DNA from: Epiperipatus broadwayi
Lineage: Eukaryota; Onychophora; Udeonychophora; Euonychophora; Peripatidae
Length of the DNA stretch: 64,000 nt
Assembly (NCBI GenBank): GCA_028023455.1
Contig: JAQFVV010000030.1
Location: 4,732,501-4,796,500, forward strand
Direction: 5' to 3'
Shown piece after piece: positions 10,109 through 22,067 of the stretch. The notes beneath the pieces were generated by a model. It saw only the letters and a program-made list of their open reading frames with translations. It made no database searches and had not been told where the DNA came from. The position numbers and the translations under genes were made by a program. The first letter of the stretch is position 1; each line of letters opens with the position of its first letter.

Positions 10109-11339
10109 CATTTAATGCACTATTAATTTTATCTGTAAAATTCTTTAATAATATAGTTGTGTTCTTCTATGAATCCATATTGGTTTTCATAAAAAAAATT
10201 ATTTTTAGTTAAAATTATATATTTTTCTATTATTTTAGTAATTGAAGGAAGAATAGATACAGCTCTTTAGTTATTAAAATTATTTTTAGTACCAGATTTA
10301 TAAACTGGTCTTACTATAGATGTTTTTAATAATGTAGGGAACTTACTACTTTCTATTATTTTATTATTCATATAAATTATAACATCTGATAGAATGTTGA
10401 TTTTATTTTTTATGTCTACCAGTCTGATTATATCTATACTTTGGATTATATTACCTCTACATTCTTTTATTATTTTATATAATTCTTCATTTAAATTTGG
10501 TACAAATATTTAATTAGGTTGACTATTATATGTTTTCAAAATATTATCATGGTCAATTTCTTTTACTTTATTAATTCTTTCGAACAAATATATTATTAAA
10601 AATATTCACTAGAAGAAAACTCATTTATATTAAAATATTTTTTTAAAATCTTCATCATTTATAGAACTTGATTTCCATAATAATATTTCATTTCTTTTTC
10701 TCAGTTTTTTTTTTATATTACCTCTATTTTCATTAAAAAATGGATTATAAAATAATAGTTTCTCTGCTTTTATCATAGAATTAAATTTTCTTTTTAATGC
10801 CTCATATTTAAGAAATAAATTGTGGTTTTGTTTAATTTTCTTATTTATCCAATTAATATGGAACTTTTTATTATTATTTTTTAATCACAATGATTTCTTG
10901 TGACATATCGTATACATCTTTGGAAATTTCTACAAATTTCGCATATATAGTATTAAAACCATTAATTTTTGACTTCATTCCAGTCAGTTTCTTGTAAAAA
11001 CAGATACAGATATTTTTGCACAAAATAATTTTAAGTATTATTAGTTTATCATATCCAAAATTTCCGAGAATAGCAAATATCAAGTAATATCTCATAGTGA
11101 ATTCAACACCGTGCAATCTTCTGTCACTCAAATCCAAAAAGCTTAAAGCTATCCACCCATTCAAATAAATTTCCTGCTTCTCAAGATTTTGACAGTCTTT
11201 GAGCGCAATTGCTATCTTATTTTGAAGTCAAAATTTACTATGTTTATTATACTTCTATTTAGAAAAAATTAGTATCTTTTTTTTATTACCATTAACTATT
11301 GATTCGATTGTTTGTCATTATTGATTTATTCCTATTGTT

Positions 11340-11720
11340 TTAATGAGCAAATCTACCAGGAATGATGATTTTGCAAGACATGCTAATTTTAGTCTAACTT
11401 TTCTAGGTTTTTCCACATTCCTGGGATAAAGCAACATATCTTAAATAGATCTGTTCAAACACACAATCATTAACTGAATGACATTCCTGTTCTAAATCTA
11501 TTTAAATAGCAACTCCTTATTGATTCAACTTGTCTTCATCATTGCTTTCTAAATGTTAAGGAATAAGATAAGATATGAATCCATATTGCTGTGCATTTAT
11601 GTAAAGGTTCATTGTAATAGGGATATATATCTTATGGTTTGAGGGACTCATGATGACTAGGTCCTAATATCTAAGTCACTGAAGATAGTGAAATAAAAAA
11701 TTAAGAGTGGAGATAGAGAG
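11340..11720. repeat. Dispersed repeat family E, copy 2 (diverged)
   Basis: Weaker match to the family E copies at 4150-4740 and 45430-45990 (GAGCAAATCTACCAGG resembles GAGTAATCTACTAGGC; AAGTCACTGAAGATAG resembles AAGTGACTGAAGAAAG). The assignment is tentative. Confidence 0.35.
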
Positions 11721-11729
11721 AATGAGAAA

Positions 11730-14660
11730 TAGAGTTCAAAGAAGAGACAATGTAGATCTTATATTAATACACAGAACTAGTTTTTTAATAAGAAAATATC
11801 TTAATTTACAATGCAATAGTTGATATTCTGGTAATTACTTATTGACTATGTGTAATAACTTTTTTCATGTGAGATTTAAAAATATATATTGTAACCTCTG
11901 TCTTCTTCACTTAGTCACTTTATTAGATTTATAAATGCCCAGGCGCCAATTCTATACAAGATAGAATAAAATTTATAACTGTAATTGCTTTTTAAACTTA
12001 TTTAAAAGATTTTATACTGTATATGGCTTAGCTCAGTTGAGGTTATAGGGTATGGTATTCATATATGGTGCGAATAAGAGTAATAGAACATTTATAGATA
12101 CCAATTCTGTAACGCTAATTTAATCATATCCCAAGCATTTATTCAATTATAAAACCATTGCAAAATTGTTAATTATCACATTTATTACAAGATAGACAAT
12201 GATGAAGATCGGGTACCTTTTTACTAACATCATCATCTATTCTAAGCAAAGCAAAATAGATTATTGGCATTGTAATATGGAGATTTATTATCTCCAGACA
12301 GATTAATAAATAAATTGACTTCTACTGGCAAATCTATATATTTTATAACTATATTATGTTGACCGTATGTGTGTGTGGAAATGGACAATCGAATGTACAT
12401 AACAAAACAATTCATATGGAATATTACTTCTATAAAACATTTATTGAGTATCAAAGACAATATGAATAAATAACAAAAAAAAAAATATATTATTTTATAT
12501 ACCTTATCAATTACATTTCTCTAGCAGTAAAACCAAAATTGATTAATATTTATTATATGAAATCATACTTTTCGAATATGTGTGCTTTTATAATATCATA
12601 AATATAATGTATTTTTAAAACATACTTTTTATTAGCTTATTTATAGAACGGACGATACCATAAATCAATCATCTTTTATACATATTATAAACATTTATAA
12701 AACACTTATCTGTTATAATCAGTGTATATCATCTAATATTAACTATACAAAAATGAAGAAAGGAAGGGGAAAAACAATAACCAAACACACCTATATACGT
12801 GAGGGTTAAATAATATCTGCAAACTCAAACTAAATAATATAATCATCCCTCGACCTTTTCTACCTCCAAATACACTCAATATACTTCCTACATAAACGAA
12901 CTTATAACAGACAAGGTTTTAATTCTTTATTTTTTTAAATAAACTCCATTAACGAAATTGGAGCCAAACAAACACAATTTTTTTTAAAAAAAATAAAAAT
13001 TTATAGCATCACGCACACACTCAAATATATATAACCACATATAATATGATTTCTAGATCATATTAAAATAATAAATTATCATATTATAATAATAAGTTAC
13101 ATTGTTTTTGTTTTGTTTTGTTTTGTTTTTTTAAAAAAAAAAAATTGATTGTACATCTATTATAAGCAATAAGGAAAAACACATCAATATCCAAGCATTA
13201 CATGTTAAGTTTTTAAAAAAATTTGAAAGTTGAAAGAAACATACATATCAATTTCAAAGACAACAATACATTATAAAATATAAAAAAATGTCTATCCGAC
13301 TGTTGAAGCATAATTTGTTAAGAAGGACAATAGTTTTTTTTTTCATATTTTAGAATTTCGTAATAGGCATTATAAATAATATTAACATGCATTGGAATTG
13401 TTTTATTATATATGCGCGAATAGCAAATTTATACAGTATATAGAATTATCCTCTTGATATAAGATTAAATGGATAAACTATTTCATTTTAAATTTTATTT
13501 TGCAGAACATTGATAGAAAATTCTTAAAGCTGAAATCACACATCAAGTGTTTAATTATAGCGTTCAATAAGAAAATTTTAGCTAGCTTTATGTTAAATAA
13601 TTTTGTCATTCTGAGATTATTTTTCTTTGGTAATACTTTAAAACAAATTATAACTAATTAGCTTACATAACATCCAGGCATTAATATGGATCATCATTTG
13701 ACAGAAATTTAGAGTTGGTTTCCCTTGGGGTTTATCTCTCCAGGGTTATATTATTCCAGTAGTATAATAAAAAAAATCCTCCACAGTTATATTATTAGAA
13801 TCCTCGCGATGTTTATTTATTTGTTCTAATACTCTTAGAGAGTTATTGACTCTTTTAGCTTTCTTTTCTTTTATATCTTCTTCTTTGGAATTCTTTTTTA
13901 TACTTTTTCCTTCAGGTTTTAAACTTTCTGTCTTAGTTTTTTTTTTTTTTGGCCTTCTCACGCCCTCTTTTTTTTATATTATGCCTTTGGAAGTGTGCCA
14001 GAATTTTTTTACTTATAAAATTTTAACAATACAATATTTGAACAGAATAAAACATAATAAATAAAAAAAATATTAAATATTAATTTAGAAATGTTATTCA
14101 CTAATATACAAATAATCTTTATCATTTTTAAATATAAGATTATGAACAATACATAATTAGTAAATAATAAATAAAATATAGAAAAGAAAATTCTAATTAA
14201 TAATATATCTATGTATCTGCTTATTATGACATGTAAATTTTTCTACTACATACAAACATCCCTGATGTTGTTCATCCTCCTCTTCTACTACCGAACATAT
14301 ATAATCCAAAACTCTACCAATCAGTACACCCAATTAAAGTTTTAATTTTTTTAAATCCTAATTTTATCTAGCAAATTACATCACAATTCATTTTTCTCAG
14401 ATAACTATCTTTAGCCATTGTTAGCACAAATGTGAACTTCCCACATTTCTTCCTGGTGCCAACCCAGAAGGTTACAATATATACAATAAGTTTTTATTTC
14501 TTTCACTAAAATAAAAAAGGAAGTTATTAAATCCAGAAACTATTTTCTAAAAATTAATAAAATTTAATTATACAAATTCTATATAATCTTTTAGAATTAG
14601 TGTTTAGTTATTCAAATATAATTTTCTTCTTCCTCCTTTTCCTATGAATTGATTTCTACT
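11730..14660. other. AT-rich sequence; one lysine-rich open frame
   Basis: No gene is secure here. The minus-strand frame at 13746-13961 (no ATG, bounded upstream by a stop) encodes a lysine-rich N-part from A-runs and a more varied C-part including SLRVLEQINKHREDSNNITV. No convincing splice acceptor was seen and the protein is not recognised; chance remains likely. Confidence 0.35.
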
Positions 14661-14666
14661 TTAACA

Positions 14667-14865
14667 TATCCTACCATTTACAACATCCTTAAACACTTTA
14701 TCAATACTATTTATTTATATCAAAACTAACAGTTTTGACTGTCCTGCAGTCATCATCAGATTGTAAAGAGCTCTGATGAAGACTGCAGGACAGTCGAAAC
14801 TGTTAGTTTTGCTACAAATAAATAGTACTGATAAAGTTTTTAAGAAAGTTGTAAATGGTAGGATA
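14667..14865. repeat. Hairpin D, Penelope-type terminal sequences as inverted repeat
   Basis: About 95-bp arms: TATCCTACCATTTACAAC on the left is repeated in reverse as GTTGTAAATGGTAGGATA on the right, with CAAAACTAACAG / CTGTTAGTTTTG and the ribozyme-like core in both arms around a short centre (about 14760-14770). A related single arm is at 4744-4790. Confidence 0.7.
14773..14800 (+). ncRNA. Hammerhead-like core in hairpin D
   Basis: CTGATGA (14773-14779), bulged A, stem II GACTG (14781-14785), loop CAGGA, CAGTC (14791-14795), GAAAC (14796-14800). The left arm carries the same on the minus strand but with GAAAC changed to AAAAC. Stem III could be ACT-GTT-AGT with a GUU site; stem I pairs poorly. 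It is a likely relic of a Penelope-type ribozyme. Confidence 0.4.
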
Positions 14866-17480
14866 GTTATTCAAAGTACAATCAGAATTAAGAAATTAAC
14901 TCATCAATAAAATAATCATTTTGGCTATATGTGTGTGTGTGTGTGTGAATAGGTCTGTATATATATGAATCAATGGGAATGACCAGATAATCTGTTTTTC
15001 AATATTAATAAGTTAAAATGAGTAGTATTGCATCAATGGTGCAAGCATTCATTTTATATGAAACTAATATGTTGGATTCATCCCATTATAACTATCCATA
15101 CAACAATTAAATGTATACATACTAACTGCATTCTGGGCTATATTATTGTTACATGATATGAAGGTTGCTAGGAAAGCCTCCTCTGTATTCTTTTACAAGA
15201 AGTGAAAAACTTCAGACAAAAATAAAAGTAAAATTCATTTAACTATTCACTATAATTTATGTGAACGAATACTCTTGTGAATATAAACAAAAAAGGTTAA
15301 AGACAAGCTAGCAAGAGTCCTAGCTAAAATATAAATTAATTTGGGATCAGATTATTTGTTAAGACTGGTCAGTTTACGAAAAACTATTTCTGATAATCGT
15401 AACAGTATTAAGAGAATTTCTAAATTAAACAGTCATAAATCTGATCAGTTATAGGTATCCAATTCTAGTTGGCACATTCGCGAGATCAGTTTATACAAAA
15501 ATAAGATATCTTTACTATAAGTCAAGACTAATCTTCAACTGTTAGATATTTCTGCAAATACGTAAATACTTGTTGCGCTCAGCACTATTTTATTGGGAAC
15601 GTGTTATTAAAGTGATATACCCAATACATTTTAATATATCAACGCATCCAAACTAGTATTATAAATTCAGTAGAAATTTTTGATGAAATGGTCTATTAAA
15701 AATTAAACCAGTTTCTGTACATTTGGATTACATTCAGTTGTATAAACGTTAAAATAATAGAAGCAATAAAATGACTGGTTCATGGTATCCTAAAGATCTG
15801 CAGTTTATAATATTGGAATTTGATAGTTAAACAATTGTTGTTTTAAACAGAAGTCTCTCCATTTTCTTATGAAATCCTGAAAATATTTCATAGTCATAAT
15901 TTCTTTAATTTGCAAATTGGGGGTATGTAGTCACATTTTTATCAGATAATGTAAGAAAATGGAATAACTATAGTCATATATATATATCAACATATAATAG
16001 ATCTGGTATAAAGTTTTCAGGCAGTATTTTATATTTTGGTGATATTTTCATTGGTGCTATGAATAAAGAAAAGTACTTTTTGAGAAAACAAACTGCTATA
16101 AAATGGAAGGAGTCGGGGAAAATTGAATAAAAAAAAATGTATCGTTAAAAGATCAAGAAATTAAAATTCTTAAAATATATGATATTTACTGAAATGGGTT
16201 CAATCTTGAATTAAAGTTACATCATATCATTCATAGCATCCTATATGAAGATCCTAAATCCGATTATAGTTAGATGCTACCTTGATTCCTTTAGGGGATT
16301 CGGACTGTTATACTACAATACTAAACCAGAACCCTGAAAAATCACAATTTTCCAAACAATGGTTAACTTCTATGGAAAATTAAAGCAATCGCTGCCATAC
16401 CTTGATTTCAATGACTTAAAAAAAACGAGAATCAAATGATCTTGGAGGAAACAACAATAATAAATAACCGTAAAACAAATAAAACATCTGAACAACTCTT
16501 CTATAATCCAATAGAACTGCTTATATTTATGGTTCATTACTGTTATTCTGTCACATGATGATGCAGAGGGTGATTTTGTCATTAAGCATATCATGTGTCC
16601 GGAACTATGCTCAGAAATTTGTCCAAATAAAAAAAGAAAAGATCAGACGTAATGTTGAGGATTACATCATGAAGTTTATCAATACTGACTTGTCAAAGAT
16701 CAAAAAGCTGATTAACAAATTTATAATTTCATATTGGGAGAATAGAATGATTTTATTAGTCAACACTTATTCCAGTTGGCCAATCAGAATAGTCCGTGAA
16801 TCTACTTTATATTGTTTTCTCTCTATAAAACTATATAAGAAATTCAGATGGCATAATAAAGCCGTCTGCAGAGTTTAGTATTTGCTCTACATATTCAAAC
16901 AACTCTTGCACTTTTAGATAAAATGGCAACCATGTAGTTTATTTTTGAAAAGATTAAAGATTAGAAAATTTATTATAACAAAATTGAGAAATCAAAACAT
17001 TTTTAGCCAATTTATAAAAGCTAAACATCAAAAAATAGCAATAATTATGAAGCTTTTTCCACTACTTCTGCAGTCTTCAACAACCGTACTTAACTAGCTG
17101 TCAATAATACTCAAAAATACTTCAGAAGACTGACCCATCAAACATCACCACCACCAAAAAGAAAACAACTCTCGTAAATATTCTGCAAGTACTTTGTTAA
17201 TAAAAATAAGTTAACTCTTATATTTATTATATTTTAATATTTATATTTAATTTGTGACACATTTTGTTTGCATACATAAACATTGATATATCAATACAAA
17301 TAAATACACATCAGAAATGTATACTTTTATAGGTAATTTTCTAGCTTAAATTAGATATACAATTAAATAGATTTGACTAGATATAAATTCTCATCTATCC
17401 CAATAAAGTTTTCCTATGAATTTAAATGTGAAATGAATTTTTTTTCTGAATTTGAAGTTTTAATGTTTTGCTTTGTTTTT
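14866..17480. other. AT-rich sequence upstream of NDUFS6 exons
   Basis: Contains a (GT)n tract at about 14930-14948 and a family F repeat at about 16225-16330. A plus-strand open frame at 16555-16878 is not recognised. If the NDUFS6 N-terminal exons are nearby, this is intronic, but no exon encoding the expected N-terminal motif was found. Confidence 0.4.
16225..16330. repeat. Dispersed repeat family F, copy 1
   Basis: Shares AGCATCCTA, AAGATC, TCCGAT and TAGTTAGATG-like blocks, in order, with 56350-56490. No structure or coding content was recognised. Confidence 0.5.
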
Positions 17481-17494
17481 CTGTTATTTCTTAG

Positions 17495-17830
17495 GTGAAT
17501 CCAAACTTTGCCATTGATTTAATTGCTGAGGAACCACCTACAGCTTCTTCATCTAGAGTCGTCTGGTGTAATGGTGGCGGTGGAGCTCTGGGTCACCCGA
17601 AAGTGTATATAAATCTGGTCAGAATTGTTTAATGTTTTTGATAGAAATGTAATTTATTATTGTTATGTAGTGATAGCTTAGGTTGTTTATTAAATATGTA
17701 ACCTTTCATTTTTAAAACTACAAATGTTTCAAAATTATTAACTTTTGTTTTTATTTAGGATCAACCGGGAAATCATTCTTGCGGTTATTGCGGACTTCGT
17801 TTCTATTTAAATGACTCCCATAAACATTGA
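17495..17830 (+). CDS. NDUFS6: NDUFS6, complex I 13-kDa zinc-binding subunit, last two exons
   Basis: C-terminal part of the accessory subunit that binds zinc in the peripheral arm of mitochondrial NADH:ubiquinone oxidoreductase. Exon 17495-17617 follows the acceptor TTATTTCTTAG and encodes 41 residues beginning [15 protein letters not shown] and including [17 protein letters not shown]. Exon 17759-17830 follows TTTTATTTAG and encodes [18 protein letters not shown] and a short tail to TGA. The intron is 141 bp, phase 0, with donor GTCAGA (C at +3 is unusual). The zinc ligands of the family are all present: one Cys before GGGG, the His of GHP, and CGYC. The sequence is a direct match to the zf-CHCC domain as remembered for animal NDUFS6. 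The mitochondrial presequence and N-terminal half were not found upstream, so the gene is partial here. Close conservation and intact splice sites suggest a functional gene. Confidence 0.9.
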
Positions 17831-17867
17831 AGAAACAAACAAAAAAAAAAGATTTTTTATTATTCAG

Positions 17868-17873
17868 AATAAA
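17868..17873 (+). promoter_or_regulatory. Polyadenylation signal for NDUFS6
   Basis: AATAAA lies 38 bases after the NDUFS6 stop codon, a normal position for a short 3' UTR. Confidence 0.6.
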
Positions 17874-17879
17874 TTATAT

Positions 17880-20800
17880 TTGTAAGTAGTTATGTAATCA
17901 CTAACTAGTAAACGAATAAATATTTTTATTATAAATATTTTTTTTTTTTAGTAATTGAATAAATTTGATTTTCATACAGTGTGTTTGTTTCCAGCTTAAT
18001 AAGTTTTTTTTTTAAGTTTAAATTAGAAATTGTTTCTTGACATAATTTATATTTTTTGAGCTTTTTACTGAAATAAATTCAGATCCGTTTTTGTTTTTTA
18101 TAAATAGAAATAAATACCTTACGAAATGACTTCTCTGCTTATTTGTCATTCTGTCTTGACAACGTTAGTTCTTAAATTTCTAACTCTGGATCTTATAATA
18201 ACTTCTATTTAAATCAGATTGTTCAAAATTAAATTTTAAGATTTGATTTCTAAAGTATGGATTACATTTAGATCCTTTTTTGATGATAGATGAATGTGTG
18301 TGTGTGCGATCAAACAATAAAAAAATATCTAATAATTTTATCCGAGGTAACAAACAGTTTTTGTTTTGTATCCACTCTTAATAAAACTATTATAGTATTT
18401 TCATGTGCAAAGAAATTGGTCTTGATTATGCTGTTTTGTTTTTTTTGTTGTTTTTTTTTTTTTGGGGGGGGTCTCATAATTTATGTTCTGGGAATTAATT
18501 ATGAAAATAGTAAAATTTTATTTTCGTAATGGAATTTTACTTTCTGAATCAGATATCAATTATTTTCACACAAAGGACATTTCAAATTTATTTTTGCTGT
18601 TTAGATCATCCTTATGTGTTTGTGATTTATCATTTTTCAAGAAACAAGAGAAATAAATAAGATACTGAAAAAGGATATGTCAAATTACTTCATGATGTTT
18701 AGGCCATATTTGTGTGCGTATATAAATTCTTAAACCATCGTTTTTTAAGGGATTGGAGAAAATATTAATGGATACTGAAAAACAATAAAACAAAACTCTA
18801 ATAAAAGGTATAGATAAAAATAATAATTTATCATCGAATTATATGTAAAATAAAACTTGTATTTTGTATTACAGGCATTCCACACCTATTATCTGCAAAA
18901 AATGGGTGCCTATATATGTAATTTTAGTATCACAATAATTATTAATATTTAAAAAATCAAAATTAGTATTTATTCGCCGATTATTTTTTTCCACCTAACA
19001 ATTTTGTAAAAATATTATTTTCATTTAAATTATGAATATTGACTTCTATTTAAAAGTATGGAGTTCGTTATGCTAGCAACCAATTGATTTGAAAGTGTTT
19101 ATTAATATAATTAATGCAATACATGAAAAATATAAAAAATCGGTTCTGGAGGTAAAGGTTTTTTTTTTTGGTATTCTATAACTATTTTTGAAGTTCCTAA
19201 AATAAAACGTTTGATATAAAAATTAAAAAAAAGATCTGTTTAGTTTTCAAAGGTATTATTTCTTAGCTACCTGGTGGAAATATGCTCATAGGGCGAACAA
19301 GTAGTATAATGAACATTTTTTCATTAAATTAAAGATTTATACAACAAATGTTAAATACAAGTACACTAGACTTCTTTATAGTGGAAGACTCAATTTAGTT
19401 TGCTTATCTTTTCTATCTTGCAGTGAAAATATTGTATATATATATTTTTTAAATATTTTACTGGTATATATTGTGATAATTTTAGCCATCGACCATAAAA
19501 ACAGAATTTGAAAGCCGATTAATGTTGAGATAAAAATATATAATTTCGAAGTGAATTTATTATTAAAATGGTGGAAATAAAATAACTAAGCATGGGCTTG
19601 TAAATTGGCAAAAGATATTGACTGAAAAAGCAAATTTTGCAGTGAACGCTATTGGCTGATATAACAACTACTTGACCGAAACTTTTTAGAGTGTTTCAGC
19701 TTTGAAAAAAGTGTCTTAACATTTTTATCACATTTTTAATCCTACTAGTTTTTAATTTTTAGTTTCGGCCACGTAAACAGCATATTTCTGTGTTTTTGCA
19801 CAGAAACAGCGCCACCAAGCGATGTAGGCTGCTAATAGACAAGAACCGTTATTTTTTTTGTATGCATATAAATATTAATTTTAATTATGAATCAGAAAAA
19901 TAGAATCAAAAAATTAATTCAGTATTAAAATGAAAAATTATTTTTAAAAAAAGCGGTAAAATGATTTAAATTTTGAAGTAGTAATGCGTAAATCAATCGT
20001 CTTCACCATTTTAAAAAATAAGACAAATTAAAAAGTGGCCATACAATGAAAAGGATTTCTAAATTGAGCAATGTACATTGTAATACTATTGAACATATAG
20101 AAAGTTCTTTTAGTGTGAATTAATCAAAAGTAATTGTAAGGCGATAGCATTAAATGAAGTAATTATGTGTGAAAAAGTTATTCAATTTTGAAAATTTTTT
20201 TGCTAAGATTCCTATTATATGTACAATTCTCACAAAGGAATTTATTGCTAGTAAAGTATGGTTAATTAGAATCAGGAACAAAACAAGTTATGTAGCATTA
20301 TAAGGCATGACGAAGCTGCGGGAACAGATAAGACTACTACGGAATTTTATCTCAAGGACTTTTTATTTAGATATGTAGGTTTGTTTACATTTTTATTTTA
20401 TACTTTAAATATTAAATTTTCATATAAGTCTAATTATACTGAAAAGTAGCAATTATTTTTAGATGAATTTTTAATTTTATATTTTATTTTTCCTTCTTAA
20501 ATGATTGCTACAATTGTATGGCGACTACTTTAGGTCATGAGCCTGGAACAGGTTATTCCTAAATACATATTTGCTGATGTAAGCTGTATTGAATCACATG
20601 AATGACCTGGATCCAGTTCATTCACTGTACCAAACCTCACATGCATTGTTTTGTGTATGTGGTTATTCAGCATTTCTACATTTGTTTTTTAAAAATATAT
20701 AATTTTTTTCATATAAATAATGAAACATCGTTCTCATCTCATAATATATGAATTTCGCTATCATTGAAATTATTTATAAATATTTTCTTTAATTGAATCC

Positions 20801-21725
20801 CATATTTTTGAAATTTATTTAAATAGCTAATGAATCAGACTAATTTATATTTTATATATTAAAAAAATAATTTACTTTCTTTCATATAAATTAAACAAAA
20901 GTATGGTTTTATTTTATATTAAAGGTATAGTTGTTTTTCTATCAGACTAATTAAGAAATTAAATTGTTTACATTATATAGAAGTAAATTGCTGTTAGAAT
21001 GTAAAAACTATTTTCAAAATCTACATAATCTGTTAATATATGAATTGTGAGTTGTCAGAAGGGAGTTATCACTGGCCAGCGAACCAGCAAGCTATTTTTA
21101 ACTAATCATCTATCCATTTTAGAAAAGCATAATCTAATCGCAGAATACTGGCAGAATTTAATGACTTGGTTGAATGTCTATTAAGCATGACTTAAAGAAT
21201 GTAATGGTAGACTATCTTTTTGAGTCAATCAACTTCTTGCCTGAACTCTGGAGTTCTCCAACCATCTTGAATATCTGTTTGAGGTGCTAAATCACAGATA
21301 GAATGAACGATCCTTCTTCACCAACTAAAGATGTGTAAAAAAATTTATGAACTCTACCTAGCTATAAAAAAAAGATTGCATACTTAATAAAGCAGTGTGT
21401 GGAAATCTCAATATGTTGCTTGTGAATTTTTATTAAATTTATCTATGAGCTAAGAAAAGGAATATTTTCTTACTATTATAAAAACCCCAATCCCAGAAAA
21501 TTTCAATTACTTATTTAAAAAGTCATACTTCATAATTTTTTAAATAAATTTATCACAAACATTGTCAAGATTTTTGGGAGAATGAACTTTATACTGCTAT
21601 TTAAAATCTTACAAGCATTACATTTTAATAAATAATTTATATTTTTGATAAAATATCTATTTACAATTAACTACCAAATATTTAAAACTTAATATTAAGT
21701 GCTTGTAATTCTCAAATTATTTTAA
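17880..21725. other. AT-rich intergenic sequence
   Basis: No gene was recognised. At 19795-19850 the sequence GCCACCAAGCGATGTAGG ... CTAATAGACAAGAACCGTT resembles the terminal inverted repeat of the 27453-28670 element and may be an isolated end of a relative. A G-run and T-runs lie near 18440-18475. Confidence 0.4.
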
Positions 21726-21739
21726 CTTATTCATTTTAA

Positions 21740-22054
21740 ATATAGGGGATTCGAACTCGGACTTTCAAGCAACCTTCAACTATCTACACCATCTCATACT
21801 ACCGATACACATGACCACACATGTAGAAAAGATAAACAATCACCAATATATGTATTTCATGCTGAACCAGCAATCATCAGTTGGTCTAGATTACTATCCT
21901 CACACACATATATATATATAATCAGCGCTCAGTTTATATTAAGATAGCAAATCTTCACACTTTAATGGATAGGCTTTAATCTACTCCAACTCTTCAGTCA
22001 TTCATATCATTGAAAATATGATGATATAGAATACCCATTTCTGTATTTCAAATC
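21740..22054 (+). repeat. Family B retroposon, copy B3
   Basis: The left arm starts ATATAGGGGATTCGAACTCG (box-B-like in reverse) and continues through the ribozyme segment. The copy goes on through AGTTTATATTAAGATAG and the family core (TTAATGGATAGG ... ATCATTGAAAATATGATGAT) and ends GTATTTCAAATC. Flanking repeats are TTATTCATTTTAA (21727-21739) and TTATTTATTTGAA (22055-22067), 11 of 13 identical. The second arm is missing, so this copy is not a full hairpin. Confidence 0.75.
21837..21893 (-). ncRNA. Hammerhead ribozyme, B3, intact core
   Basis: Minus strand: stem I is TAATC, bulge TAG, ACCAA pairing with TTGGT and GATTG (one G-U). Core CTGATGA is at 21874-21880; stem II is TTGCT-GGTTC-AGCAT (four pairs); GAAA; stem III is a 2-3 bp mini-helix in AUACAUAU; the cleavage triplet is AUA (NUH rule satisfied). 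All conserved core positions are present. Very short stem III is typical of ribozymes in animal retroelements. Confidence 0.7.
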
Positions 22055-22067
22055 TTATTTATTTGAA

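Larger units (their letters stand above)
8765..11165 (-). pseudogene. CR1/Jockey-like LINE, RT and linker region, decayed
   Basis: Minus-strand non-LTR retrotransposon. From its 5' side: the frame at 10874-11164 reads into LTGMKSKINGFNTIYAKF and FVEISKDVY, resembling the linker between endonuclease and RT, and continues in broken frames with lysine-rich sequence. The RT motifs follow: FLDFNKAFDII (about 9690-9725), GVPQGSILNALLFLIFINDL (about 9480-9560) and the catalytic ADD followed by TVI (ADD at 9445-9453). Motif order and spacing fit a CR1/Jockey-type RT. The copy has many stops. It is interrupted by a family B element (9761-10108) and an S1 SINE (9067-9158), both with clear duplications, so it is older than both. 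The endonuclease domain was not confidently seen. Confidence 0.75.

Noticed and set aside
13746-13961. Lysine-rich minus-strand frame as a terminal exon
   Set aside because: No ATG, a purine-rich region where a pyrimidine tract would be expected, and the lysine codons come from A-runs. Kept only as a note.
16555-16878. 107-codon plus-strand frame as a gene
   Set aside because: No recognised motif; starts and ends look arbitrary and composition matches the background.
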